Translations under genes and position numbers: made by a program
Source: Brachynemurus nebulosus
Lineage: Eukaryota > Arthropoda > Insecta > Neuroptera > Myrmeleontidae
Direction: 5' to 3'
NCBI GenBank assembly: GCA_035578155.1
Contig: JAPWDM010000020.1
Span: 7,918,055-7,982,054 of the forward strand
Length of the DNA stretch: 64,000 bases
The notes under the pieces: model-generated
Told to the model about the DNA's origin: nothing
Databases searched by the model: none
The model's input: the letters and a program-made list of their open reading frames with translations, nothing else
Part shown: piece after piece, positions 1 through 8,397 of the stretch
Numbering within the stretch: the first letter of the stretch is position 1
Layout: each line of letters begins with the position of its first letter

Positions 1-12
1 GGTTCTGTAACA

Positions 13-215
13 AGTAAACTGCGGACAATTCAACCGCGACAGTTCGATCGACGACAGTTCAACTTGACGACGGATCAACCGACGACAATTCAACCTAACG
101 ACGGATTAGCCGATGAAAATTCAACCTCAAGATAGTTCAGCCTAACGACAGTTTAACCAAACGACAACTGAACCGAAGAACAATTAAACCACAGGACATT
201 TTAACTGCTTAACAC
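13..215. repeat. Left subterminal tandem ~20-bp repeats
   Basis: About ten degenerate copies of a motif like CGACAGTTCAACCTAA follow each other. The same motif lies in inverted orientation at the other end of the element. Arrays like this at transposon ends often bind the transposase, but that role is inferred. Confidence 0.7.
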
Positions 216-219
216 TAAT

Positions 220-1007
220 ATATAAATTAACTAAATCCAACCTGAACTAACACAACTCAATAAATTATAAACAAATCCAACCTAACCTAACAAAACCCAA
301 CCTAAACCAATCAAACTCAACAAATCATAAGTAAAAGTAACCTAACCTAACCAAACACAACCAAATCTGACTTAACCAAACCCAACCTAAACTAACCGAA
401 TTCAATAAATTATAAATAAACCCATCATAATCTAACCTAATATAACCTAACGTAACCAAACCGAACCCGAACTAATCCAACTCAGTAAATTATAAACAAA
501 CTTAACCTAACCTAGCCAAAACCAGCCTGAGCTCACCGAATTCACAATTAATAAATAAACGTATCCTAATCTAATGTAAAACAACCTAACATAACCAAAC
601 CCAACATGAGGTAACCGAACTCAACAAATAATAAACAAACCCAACCTAACCTAACCAAAACTAGCCTAAACTAACCGAACTCAACAAATTATAAACAAAC
701 CCAACCTAACCTAATCAAACACAACTAAATAAAACCTAACTGATCAAACTCAACCTAAACTAACTGAACTCAATAAATTATATATAAACCTAACCAAACC
801 CAACTTGAATTAACCGAAATCAACAAATCATAAATAAACCCAACCTAACCTAACCAAACTCAAACTAATCGAACTCAACAAATTGTAAACAAATCCGACC
901 TAACCTAACCAAAACCAGTCTAAACTAACCGAACTCAACAAATTATAAACAAACCCAACCTAACGTAACCAAATACAACTTAACAGACTAACCTAACCAA
1001 ACAACAC
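220..1007. repeat. CCTAACC-rich degenerate minisatellite
   Basis: About eleven units of 60-85 bp each combine a CAAATTATAAACAAAC-like segment with CCCAACCTAACCTAACC. The motif resembles telomeric repeats but is neither pure nor head-to-tail. The opposite end of the element has only ~60 bp of similar sequence (10014-10070), so expansion was one-sided. Confidence 0.75.
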
Positions 1008-1225
1008 CTAGAGAGTAGAATAGCTGTACAGGTTCTACCGCACCGCAAAACTAAGCAAGTTGAACCCTTTTGCCAATGTTTGAAATCGTGTAACTTTACG
1101 GTACTAGTGCAAATCTTAACCTTTGACCCGGCACGTACCAAGTACATGTATTTAAAATTTGTTGTTGACATTTGACCCCACACGCGCTCATACTGTTGGC
1201 CTTGAAAGTCATGAGTCATTATCAT
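980..1225 (-). other. Open frame at outer edge of left arm, probably non-coding
   Basis: An 81-codon open frame (start MIMTHDFQGQQYERVWGQ) is kept in the opposite arm at 9793-10008, where about 71 codons stay open. Such conservation is expected of any recently duplicated arm. The related copy at 38820-38970 has lost the frame. I recognise no domain. It may be a small gene or simply open sequence in the arm. Confidence 0.25.
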
Positions 1226-1349
1226 TACTTCGACAAAATAAATTCAAGTTAACCCATTATGCGTCATCACTATTTAGTCGTCACTATTTGGTTTTGTGTT
1301 AACCCATTACCCGCCAGCACTGACGTAGTTTTTGAATGCAAACCTAACG

Positions 1350-1400
1350 CATGCGCAGATTAAATTTAAGTACACGACGCATGCGCAGACTGAATTTTAG
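1350..1400. repeat. Tandem ACGCATGCGCAG motifs, left arm
   Basis: Two copies of ACGCATGCGCAG lie ~30 bp apart, each followed by a TGAATTT-like tail. The right arm has the inverse at ~9635-9670 and the arm copy at ~39066 has three. The core GCATGCGC resembles the palindromic NRF-1-type site. Regulatory use is inference. Confidence 0.45.
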
Positions 1401-1409
1401 GTTACAATT

Positions 1410-1840
1410 TGATAGATGGGGTACACTACCGCGTCAAAAATGTGGGGATCCCCTAACTCGGGGGTGGCCCCAAACTTTTGACACCGTACTGTACTTAAAT
1501 TTTTGGTACACTACCGTGTCAAAAGTGCGGGCCCCCCTGAATAAAAAGGTGTCCGATCACTTTTTGAAGCGTACTGTCCGTGCAAACCTTGACCCCAACA
1601 CGCGTTTGCCTTAATTGCATCATTTTAAACGAACTACCGCGTCAAAAATGTGGGATTACTCTAACTCAAGGGGTGGCCCCAAACTTTGGACACCGTACTG
1701 TACTTAAATTTTTGGTACACTGCCGTGTCAAAAGTGCGGGCCCCCTTGACCAAAAAGGTGTCCGATCACTTTTTGAAGCGTACTGTGCTTATTACGTGCA
1801 AATCTTGGCCTCACTTAATTGCGTCATCTTAAACGAAAAT
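1410..1840 (+). repeat. Tandem duplication of a ~220-bp unit in the left arm
   Basis: Two consecutive units each contain ACTACCGCGTCAAAAATGTG, then CCAAACTTTTGACACCGTAC, then AAAAAGGTGTCCGATCAC and a GAAGCGTACTGT end. They recur inverted at ~9180-9605 and again in the arm copies at ~39175-39600 and ~59190-59400. Open frames here are overlapping shadows of the repeat and are not called as genes. Confidence 0.7.
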
Positions 1841-2669
1841 TGAGAGGCCGCTTCCAAGAATTGTAATCAGTATAAGTTTGTTTATCTTAGCTGAATTATA
1901 ATTATTCTATGACTCATACAAGCGGGGATTTTTGTTATATTTGTTTTTTTATATAATAATTTTGAATCATTTGATAATTTTAAAATTGTTTATTTAAGAT
2001 TTTGCTGAGTCATCAGTTTCTTTGTTAGATTTTGAATACGAAATGAATTTCTCGGAATTTTAATTTTATGGCTTAACATTTGCGTTGTAAAAATTATGGT
2101 CATCGTAAACGAAAATTAGGAGGCCGCTAAATTTTGTGGGGGCACTGTACCAAGTGGTAGCCGCAATCATGACTTCAGTCTCCAGGGTCCAGACTCCAGA
2201 TTTCTGACCGCTACTGTACTGCCGGAAATTTGGGTGTCAGCTGTACCTCAGAGGTACAATTTTTGTATATGAGTCAGCACTTTATACGATTAATTTGTTT
2301 ATTTTAAGTTCAGTTTGTTTATTTAAGATTTTTCAGCTAACTATTTATGATGATGTAATAGATACATATATTATATTAATATATAATACCACATATAATA
2401 TATAACGGGTGTATATTTAGTATTTTTAATAAATATTTTAGTATACAGGGTGTATCATGAAATATGTTTTTCAATTAGAATAATAAATTTCATAAGATTT
2501 TTGTTAATACTCTTATAAGTTAACGAAAGTAACTACTTGCTGTAAAAAGTAGGGGAATTCAGGGTAATAATTTAATAAAACGCACATAATTTTTTTTTTT
2601 AAATTTTTTTTTTAGAATATGTATACAAAAAAAAAATTAAATTGCTTAAATCTATATATTACTTAAAAT

Positions 2670-3155
2670 CTATTTATTTTCCATATAAAAATTTTTTAAA
2701 AGAATACAATTTTCTAATGAACAAATTTTATCTGAATGAAGCATACAGCGTCTTGAATAATATTCATCTCGCAGAATGGAAATCTTCGGTACATCAAATA
2801 TTTCTTCTAAATTCAGAATCCACGGCTGGTTTTCGGTACCATCAAACAAACTTGATATCCATTTCTTCTTTTCACCGCCCTTGACGTATATAACATCATA
2901 CTTCTTTAATATAGGTTTCAATATGGTATGAAGTTTTTTGTACGGAATAAATCCATACGACCAAGGTATCCCATGCCAATTTCGGCAAAGCCAACGGGCT
3001 ACTCGTTGCTATTTCTTCGGCAACTCGTTGAAATCAAACGGTGCGTCGAATATAAGATGTAATATATCATCTGAATTTTCTACAGCAATACCAACTTCTT
3101 TAAAATAAAATTCGTTGTTAGCTCCTTGATACCCTTGTATGTCAAGAAAAGCCAT
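2670..3155 (-). pseudogene. Broken arm copy of the 163-aa DIQG protein gene
   Basis: This is the left-arm copy of the gene at 7906-8397. It keeps an ATG start (3153-3155) and the opening MAFLDIQGYQG. A nonsense change at 3009-3011 turns Tyr49 into a stop. Downstream the frame continues with DVIYVKGGEKKKW and NLEEIFDVPK, and a one-base shift alters the last residues (NFYMENK instead of NFIWKINRF). The sequence before the ATG (CAGTTCTACGGCGGCGG) is shared with the copy near 41180, so it is likely the ancestral leader. This copy has the better start and the right copy has the intact body. Confidence 0.7.
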
Positions 3156-3318
3156 TTTTTACCGCCGCCGTAGAACTGAAATTATTCACACAATCCACAA
3201 CTTTATATAGAATAATTAAAAGTGGTGGGGATAGTTAGTTAATTTGTGGAATGTATTCGAAAATGGCTACTAATAGCTATTGCTAGTTGACCATCAAATT
3301 ACAAATTGTTAATAATAT

Positions 3319-3567
3319 TTAGCACATTGGTGAGTACCATGTTCGTTTCACTTTAAGACCTAGTGATTCAAGGAATGCTAAATTTTCGGGTGAAATGTGT
3401 TGTCGCTTAAAAGTTTTACGTTTAATGATCTTAGGTTTCAAAAGTCCTTTGCTAGATTCTCTAGCGGTGGACTGCTCTGAATTGTAAATTATCATGTTTC
3501 GAAATGCAATTGTTTTACCACGAAATTGTTTTTTCAGCGAAAGACATGTTAACTCTTTAATAACAAC
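3319..3567 (-). CDS. Small basic protein, left-arm copy
   Basis: This is the counterpart of the 82-codon frame at 7503-7751, inverted. The frame is open from about 3567 to the stop at 3319-3321 and keeps the C-terminal block KRQHISPENLAFLESLGLKV. No ATG lies at the upstream edge. The first in-frame Met falls about 25 codons in (MIIYNS), so the true product may start there or be spliced from an upstream exon. It is Lys/Arg-rich with no domain I can name. Both arms keep it open, which favours a real gene. Confidence 0.5.
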   Translation of the reverse strand, partial: VVIKELTCLSLKKQFRGKTIAFRNMIIYNSEQSTARESSKGLLKPKIIKRKTFKRQHISPENLAFLESLGLKVKRTWYSPMC

Positions 3568-3659
3568 CAGTAAATAGATAATATTTTATGTAAGTTCAAC
3601 TATTTTATACCCTTCAACCATGATAAGGTGTATGAGCTGGAGTATAACTCAGCAAATTA

Positions 3660-3890
3660 TATAGCGGTGGTGACGTAACACACAAATGCGGTGGTTGTGT
3701 TGCGGTTGTGGCAGTTGTGTGGTGGTGGTGGTATATGTGTGGCGGTGTTTGTGTGGCGGTTGTGGTGGTTTTGTGGTGGTTTTGTGGTGGTTTTGTGGTG
3801 GTGGCGGTGGTATATGTGTGACGGTTGTGGCGGTGGCGGTGTTTGTGGCGTCGTTTGGTGGCGATGGCGGGGTAGCAGCGGTGTTTGCAG
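3660..3890. repeat. Imperfect (GGT/TGG)n tract, left arm
   Basis: A run of GGTGGT, TGTGGCGG and TTTTGTGGTGG units is matched by the inverted, longer CCA-rich tract at 7085-7375. Long frames of V/W/C/G and of T/P/H in this tract are repeat artefacts. Confidence 0.85.
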
Positions 3891-4050
3891 CTGAAGTGAA
3901 CAACTTTATCATTAATTCAATCGAAGTAGCAATTTACTGTAGACAATGAATCGGTGGTGACATCTCGCGGTGTTTGTTGAACGCAATATCTAAATTAATC
4001 ATCATCATAATCGCTAGCATCTGCTTTATCAGTTTCATCCAGATAATCAC

Positions 4051-4838
4051 CTAGTGGTTCAAAACATCAGCCTTTTGAAGTTCACGAAGTATAGAGAATA
4101 TTTCTTGACCGTCAGTAGTTTCTCTTAAAGCATGTAACTCTTCGATTAAAGCTTCACTATCGTCAACATTAAACAACATGTTTTTATTTTCCTCTAAACT
4201 CCGAATAATATTGAGTATTTTTTCACCAGTCTCTGAAGTCTCGTATAAAGGTCGTAATTCATCTATTAAAGTATTAGCATTATGCCAGTATTTTATTTTT
4301 TTCGATTGCCCATTAGCATTTTCCGAGCCGTTGTATTTGATACGCTTAGCAAGTAGTTCTTGGTCCGTTGAATTGACTGGACGTTTTATTGCTATTCGTT
4401 CATTAGATTCCTCACCTTTATTTTGAGTTTCTTTGATTAATAAAATATCCAAAAGAGTTTGCAGAGCTGTAGTTAACTTGGGAATGATAACAGTTCCACT
4501 ATCAGAAGTGGTTAAAACCCTGTTATTAGACTCATCGCTGGGTGTGTAAACATTATTTTGATTTCTTAAATTGTTAAATTTAGTTTGAATTGCTTTTGAT
4601 GCAGCTTTAATTCTTTGTTCAAGTGGATTGGACCTTTCTCATCATCAACATCATTCCTTCCGGTATCATAACTAGATAAGTCATCAGCCGTGTCTAATGT
4701 TTGTCTTTTTAGCGGATCAAGAGAGTAACTATTTTCAAACCTTTTTGGTGAAAATTCCCGCATATGTGTATCTCTTATATGACGTGAAAAAGAATCTTTC
4801 CGCGAGAAGCTTTTATAGCACTGCGTACACTCGAACAT
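4051..4838 (-). pseudogene. C2H2 zinc-finger protein gene, one frameshift
   Basis: The start at 4838 gives a classical C2H2 finger in the first 25 residues: C4, C7, H20 and H25, around the core CYKSFSRKDSFSRHIRDTH. The first frame runs to 4566. From about 4640 a different minus frame reads ..LEQRIKAASKAIQTKF.. and continues without stop to 4051. One indel near 4620-4650 would therefore join them into a protein of ~260 aa. The C-terminal half is acidic and polar, with two similar segments (IDELRPLYETSETGEKILNI and IEELHALRETTDGQEIFSIL), an internal repeat of ~60 residues. It is a likely DNA-binding factor of the element. The exact role is unknown. The indel could also be an assembly error. Confidence 0.6.
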
Positions 4839-4913
4839 TATAATAGATGTGTAAAGCTCAACTAGTCTTACAAGATTAATTCAGAATTGTGTTAGCGATT
4901 ACTTATATACTCC

Positions 4914-4955
4914 ACCACTACCACCGCCACCACCACCACCACCACCACCACCACT
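4914..4955. repeat. (CCA)n microsatellite
   Basis: About 12 near-perfect ACC/CCA triplets sit just upstream of the zinc-finger gene. A second short tract sits at 5718-5752, next to the following gene. Confidence 0.9.
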
Positions 4956-5379
4956 TAAACACAACTATTGCTCCTGTTACCCCATGAAGTAGCGGTTGAC
5001 ATCCGGCTTACACATTTTGCCCCCACTACGCTCTTTCGATTCGGAAATTAGTTCAGAAAAATGAATGAAAAGCTATATGCAAGTGTCAGGTGACCACATA
5101 CTTACTCAAAACCAACATTAAAATACTTGCACCTGAATATAGGCAATTACATTGTGTTGACAACTGGCCTCATACCTACTAAGAGTCGTATTAAAATTCA
5201 AGATATAATTTGAGGATTTTAATGTGTTGTAAAATAAGAACAATATAAGAATTGATACGTAAAGTAATTTATTTTTTAATAAAATATACGTCTACAATAT
5301 TAAAATTAAAAAGTAAATCAATTCATTTTCACATCTGACAGTTTCTGTAATCTTACACCTAACATCATACATGTGATAC

Positions 5380-5757
5380 CTATTTACTAAATTCCACAAT
5401 ATATAAAAAAAAACTAGAATCAGTGCCTTTATATGTAATAAAATATTGTCCTGTACGTAAAAATTCCATGGTCTGCTCATCCAAATCCGCGAATCGTTTT
5501 GGAAGGAACACTTGAGCATCTGCAAGTTCCAGCGCAACCGCTGGCCCATATCGAGTTTCCATGCGTCGTACGTCAAGAATTTTCCACGTTTCATGCGGTT
5601 TGAGCGTAGATAGCGACTTGAATGGTTTACCAGCACCAAGTTTATTCAACTTCTCCAAAACCGGATCCACTGTCTCATCAGTGGCAGTAAAAGTGGTCCA
5701 CAGATCACTTTTACTTAACCACCACCACCGCCACCACCACCACCACCACGCCAACAC
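5380..5757 (-). CDS. FLPKRF-motif protein of unknown family
   Basis: This 125-codon minus frame ends at 5380. The first ~13 residues (MLAWWWWWWRWWW) come from a (CCA)n tract and are probably not native, so the true start likely lies after about 5720 or on an upstream exon. The credible body begins near SKSDLWTTF and contains LNKLGAGKPFKSL, a TWKILDVRRMETRYGPAVAL segment, then VFLPKRFADLD and FITYKG. The pattern suggests a compact beta-rich fold, possibly OB-like, but I recognise no named domain. It lies in the same strand and block as the zinc-finger and Cys-rich genes, which suggests a shared set of element genes. Confidence 0.55.
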   Translation of the reverse strand: MLAWWWWWWRWWWLSKSDLWTTFTATDETVDPVLEKLNKLGAGKPFKSLSTLKPHETWKILDVRRMETRYGPAVALELADAQVFLPKRFADLDEQTMEFLRTGQYFITYKGTDSSFFLYIVEFSK

Positions 5758-6059
5758 AACTACAAAATTTTAGTTGCTCATTTTACCCCACCGATACATT
5801 TATTCCCACACAGATACAAAATAAGTTACTCTGAAGCAACCACACCTTCATATGATTAGTGTTTATACACCACAACCAATGGAAAATATCAAATAAACAT
5901 TAACATTTATTTATAATGGTAGGGCCGGCAATGCAATGAGGTATAATGCATATTTTGAGTATTCAACAAAAACTTTAATACTGATTAATAGGTACTGAAC
6001 AATTCCACTGTTACTCAAAATATACGTTATACCTCATTACTAAATAAATGCTAATGTTT

Positions 6060-6480
6060 GTTTTAGCAACCGTGGAATGGGTCAATACTTATGATGTGGC
6101 AATCAGGTGATTGATTTTACTAAATTATTTGCAATTGCGGCGGCTTTTACATGTGGGACAGTTTACATAATTGCAAACACAGTTTGGAAATGGCATCATA
6201 CACCGTTTACAACACATGCAAATTCGACACCGTTTACAACACATGCAAATTTTTCGTTTCGACACCTATCACAATACCCGGGGAATGAACAGCCGCACTG
6301 TGGCAGTTGAAATTTACAAATACCACAAATCGGCATGTTGTTTTTGTTTACCTTCTGGAACTTAACCAACAAATGACATCCGGTTAATAATTCAGTTGTA
6401 TTTATAGTATTTTGACTGAAACCAAATAATCCAATATTTTATAAAAAAAAAATCGATATTTAATAGATATTGACCAATTC
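6060..6480. repeat. First unit of a ~500-bp tandem duplication
   Basis: The segment from GTTTTAGCAACCGTGGAATG to about 6480 is repeated at ~6555-6960 with modest divergence. Each unit holds one minus-strand Cys-rich frame. Confidence 0.7.
6125..6336 (-). pseudogene. Damaged copy of the Cys-rich mini-protein gene
   Basis: This is the paralogue of 6620-6847. It starts MPICGICKF, but the upstream ATG used by the other copy has become TTG. A 4-base loss after the codons for YCDRCRNEK shifts the frame, and a 27-bp tandem duplication repeats the CRICMCCKR block. The original frame resumes after the lesion (CMMPFPNCVC) and ends at 6125. Confidence 0.6.
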
Positions 6481-6619
6481 CACTGTTACACAAAATATGC
6501 ATTATGCCTCATTACATCGCTGGTCACTGCGTTATAAATAAATGCTTACGTTGGTTTGAGCAACCATGGAATTGGTCAATACGTATTATGTGGCAATCAG
6601 ATAAATTGATTTTACTAAA

Positions 6620-6847
6620 TTATTTGCAATTGCAGCGGCTTTTACATGTGGTACAGTTTATATAACTGCAAACACAGTTTGGAAATGGCATCATACATCG
6701 TTTACAACACATGCAAATTCGTTTTTCATTTCGACACCTATCACAATACTCGTAGAAGGCACACTTACACTGTGACGGTTGAAATTTACAAATACCGCAA
6801 ATCGGCATGTTGCTGTTGTTGTTTATCCATTGAAACTTAACCAACAT
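6620..6847 (-). CDS. Cysteine-rich mini-protein (75 aa, 16 Cys)
   Basis: The frame is intact from ATG at 6847. Sixteen of 75 residues are cysteine, mostly in C-x2-C or C-x-C pairs: ICGIC, QCKC, CDRC, CMCC, CKRC, NCVC, CTTC and CNC. There is no signal peptide at the start, so zinc binding in the cell (several small knuckles) is more likely than a secreted disulphide protein. It is tandemly duplicated, with the second copy damaged. Among the element's genes it is the clearest candidate for a nucleic-acid or protein adaptor. Function is inferred from composition only. Confidence 0.6.
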   Translation of the reverse strand: MLVKFQWINNNSNMPICGICKFQPSQCKCAFYEYCDRCRNEKRICMCCKRCMMPFPNCVCSYINCTTCKSRCNCK

Positions 6848-7084
6848 ATGACATCCGGTTAATAATTCAGTTCAATTTATAGTATGACCGAAATTTTCCA
6901 ATATTTTATCTAAAATCGATATTTAATAATCTTCCATTATAAGAGCAGGGCACAGGAACGTCACCAGATTGATTAATTTAGATATTGCGTTCAACAAACA
7001 CCGCGAGATGTCACCATTGATTCATTGTCTACAGTAAATTGCTACTTCGATTGAATTAATGATAAAGTTGTTCACTTCAGCCGC

Positions 7085-7375
7085 AAACACCGCTGCCATC
7101 CCGCCACCACCACACAAACACCACCGCCGCCACCACAACCGCCACACAAACACCACCACACAACCTCCACAACCGCCACACAAACACCACAACCGCCACA
7201 CAGCCACCGCCACCACCACAAAACCATCACAACCGCCACACAAACACCGCCACCGCCACAACCGTCACACATATACCACCGCCACCACAACAAAACCACC
7301 ACAACCGCCACACAAACACCGCCACACATATACTACCACCACCACCACCACACAACTGCCACAACCGCAACACAA
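7085..7375. repeat. CCA/ACC-rich tract, right arm
   Basis: Repeats of CCACCGCCACCACAACCG and CCACACAAACA type. Open frames in all directions across it are low-complexity and not genes. Confidence 0.85.
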
Positions 7376-7502
7376 CCACCGCATTTGTGTGTTACGTCAC
7401 CACCGCTATATAATTTGCTGAGTTATACTCCAGCTCATACACCTTATCATGGTTGAAGGGTATAAAATATTTGAACTTACATAAAATATTATCTATTTAC
7501 TG

Positions 7503-7751
7503 GTGGTTATCAAAAAGTTAACATCTCTTTCGCTGAAAAAACAATTTCGTGGTAAAACAATTGCATTTCGAACCATGATAATTTACAATTCAGGGCAGTC
7601 CACCGCTAGAGAATCTAGCAAAGGCCTTTTGAAACCTAAGATTATTAAACGTAAAACTTTTAAGCGACAACACATTTCACCCGAAAATTTAGCATTCCTT
7701 GAATCACTAGGTCTTAAAGTGAAAAGAACATGGTACTCACCAATGTGCTAA
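7503..7751 (+). CDS. Small basic protein, right-arm copy
   Basis: The frame is open for 82 codons from a GTG. The first ATG in frame is codon 25 (MIIYNSGQSTARESS). The C-terminal part KIIKRKTFKRQHISPENLAFLESLGLKV is strongly basic, then helix-like. The left arm has the same frame at 3319-3567 with only a few changes. It lies ~150 bp upstream of the 163-aa gene on the same strand. I recognise no domain. Confidence 0.5.
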   Translation: MVIKKLTSLSLKKQFRGKTIAFRTMIIYNSGQSTARESSKGLLKPKIIKRKTFKRQHISPENLAFLESLGLKVKRTWYSPMC

Positions 7752-7905
7752 ATATTATTAACAGTTTGTAATTTGATGGTCAACTAGCAATAGCTATTAG
7801 TAGCCATTTTCGAATACATTCCACAAATTAACTAACTATTCCCACCACTTTTAGTTATTCTACATAAAGTTGTGGACTGTGTGAATAATTTCAGCCATAA
7901 GAAAA

Positions 7906-8397
7906 TTGGCGTTTCTTGACATACAAGGCTATCAAGGAGCTAACAACGAATTTTATTTTAAAGAAGTTGGTATTGCTGCAGAAAATTCAGATGATATATT
8001 ACATCTCATATTCGACGCACCGTTTGATTTCAACGAGTTGCCGAAGAAATATCAACAAGTAGCCCGTTGGCTTTGCCGAAATTGGCAATGGATACCTTGG
8101 TCGTATGGATTTATTCCGTACAAAAAACTTCATACCATATTGAAACCTATATCAAAGAAGTATGATGTTATATACGTCAAGGGCGGTGAAAAGAAGAAAT
8201 GGATATCAAGTTTGTTTGATGGTACCGAAAACCAGCCGTGGATTCTGAATTTAGAAGAAATATTTGATGTACCGAAGTTTTCCATTCTGCGAGATGAATA
8301 TTATTCAAGACGCTGTATGCTTCATTCAGATAAAATTTGTTCATTAGAAAATTGTATTCTTTTAAAAAATTTTATATGGAAAATAAATAGATTTTAA
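7906..8397 (+). CDS. 163-aa conserved element protein (DIQG family), intact body
   Basis: The frame is open for 163 codons. The start codon is TTG where the left-arm and third copies have ATG, and the 5' leader also differs, so this copy may not start correctly. Landmarks: DIQGYQG near residues 5-11, NEFYFKEVGIA at 14-24, a Trp-rich middle (RWLCRNWQWIPWSYGFIPY, about 55-73), DVIYVKGGEKKKWI near 87-100 and a C-terminal Cys/His-containing part (RRCMLHSDKICSLENC). An early Asp-x-Gln-Gly and later YVKG could fit an RNase H-like nuclease, but that is weak inference. Three copies occur in the window, each with a different lesion. Confidence 0.6.
   Translation: MAFLDIQGYQGANNEFYFKEVGIAAENSDDILHLIFDAPFDFNELPKKYQQVARWLCRNWQWIPWSYGFIPYKKLHTILKPISKKYDVIYVKGGEKKKWISSLFDGTENQPWILNLEEIFDVPKFSILRDEYYSRRCMLHSDKICSLENCILLKNFIWKINRF

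Larger units (their letters stand above)
1008..4000 (+). repeat. Left inverted arm of the 10.3 kb element
   Basis: The arm runs from CTAGAGAGTAGAATAG at the outer edge to TAAATTAATC at the inner edge and is the reverse complement of 6971-10009. It contains an outer coding-like stretch, a tandem ~220-bp duplication, a broken 163-aa gene, the 82-aa gene and a GGT/TGG-rich tract. Differences from the other arm include nonsense and frameshift changes and repeat-length variation. Confidence 0.85.

Noticed and set aside
220..1007. Telomeric array
   Set aside because: Units are 60-85 bp and irregular, not pure TTAGG or a simple variant, and they lie inside the borders of a mobile element.
1351..1843. 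Two 87-aa frames and their inverse counterparts at 9125-9602
   Set aside because: They overlap each other in a tandemly repeated arm segment, keep no consistent frame in the solo copies and have no domain.
3686..3949. Val/Trp/Cys/Gly-rich and Thr/Pro/His-rich proteins (also at 7022-7421)
   Set aside because: These frames are read from trinucleotide-like repeats in several phases at once and carry no other support.
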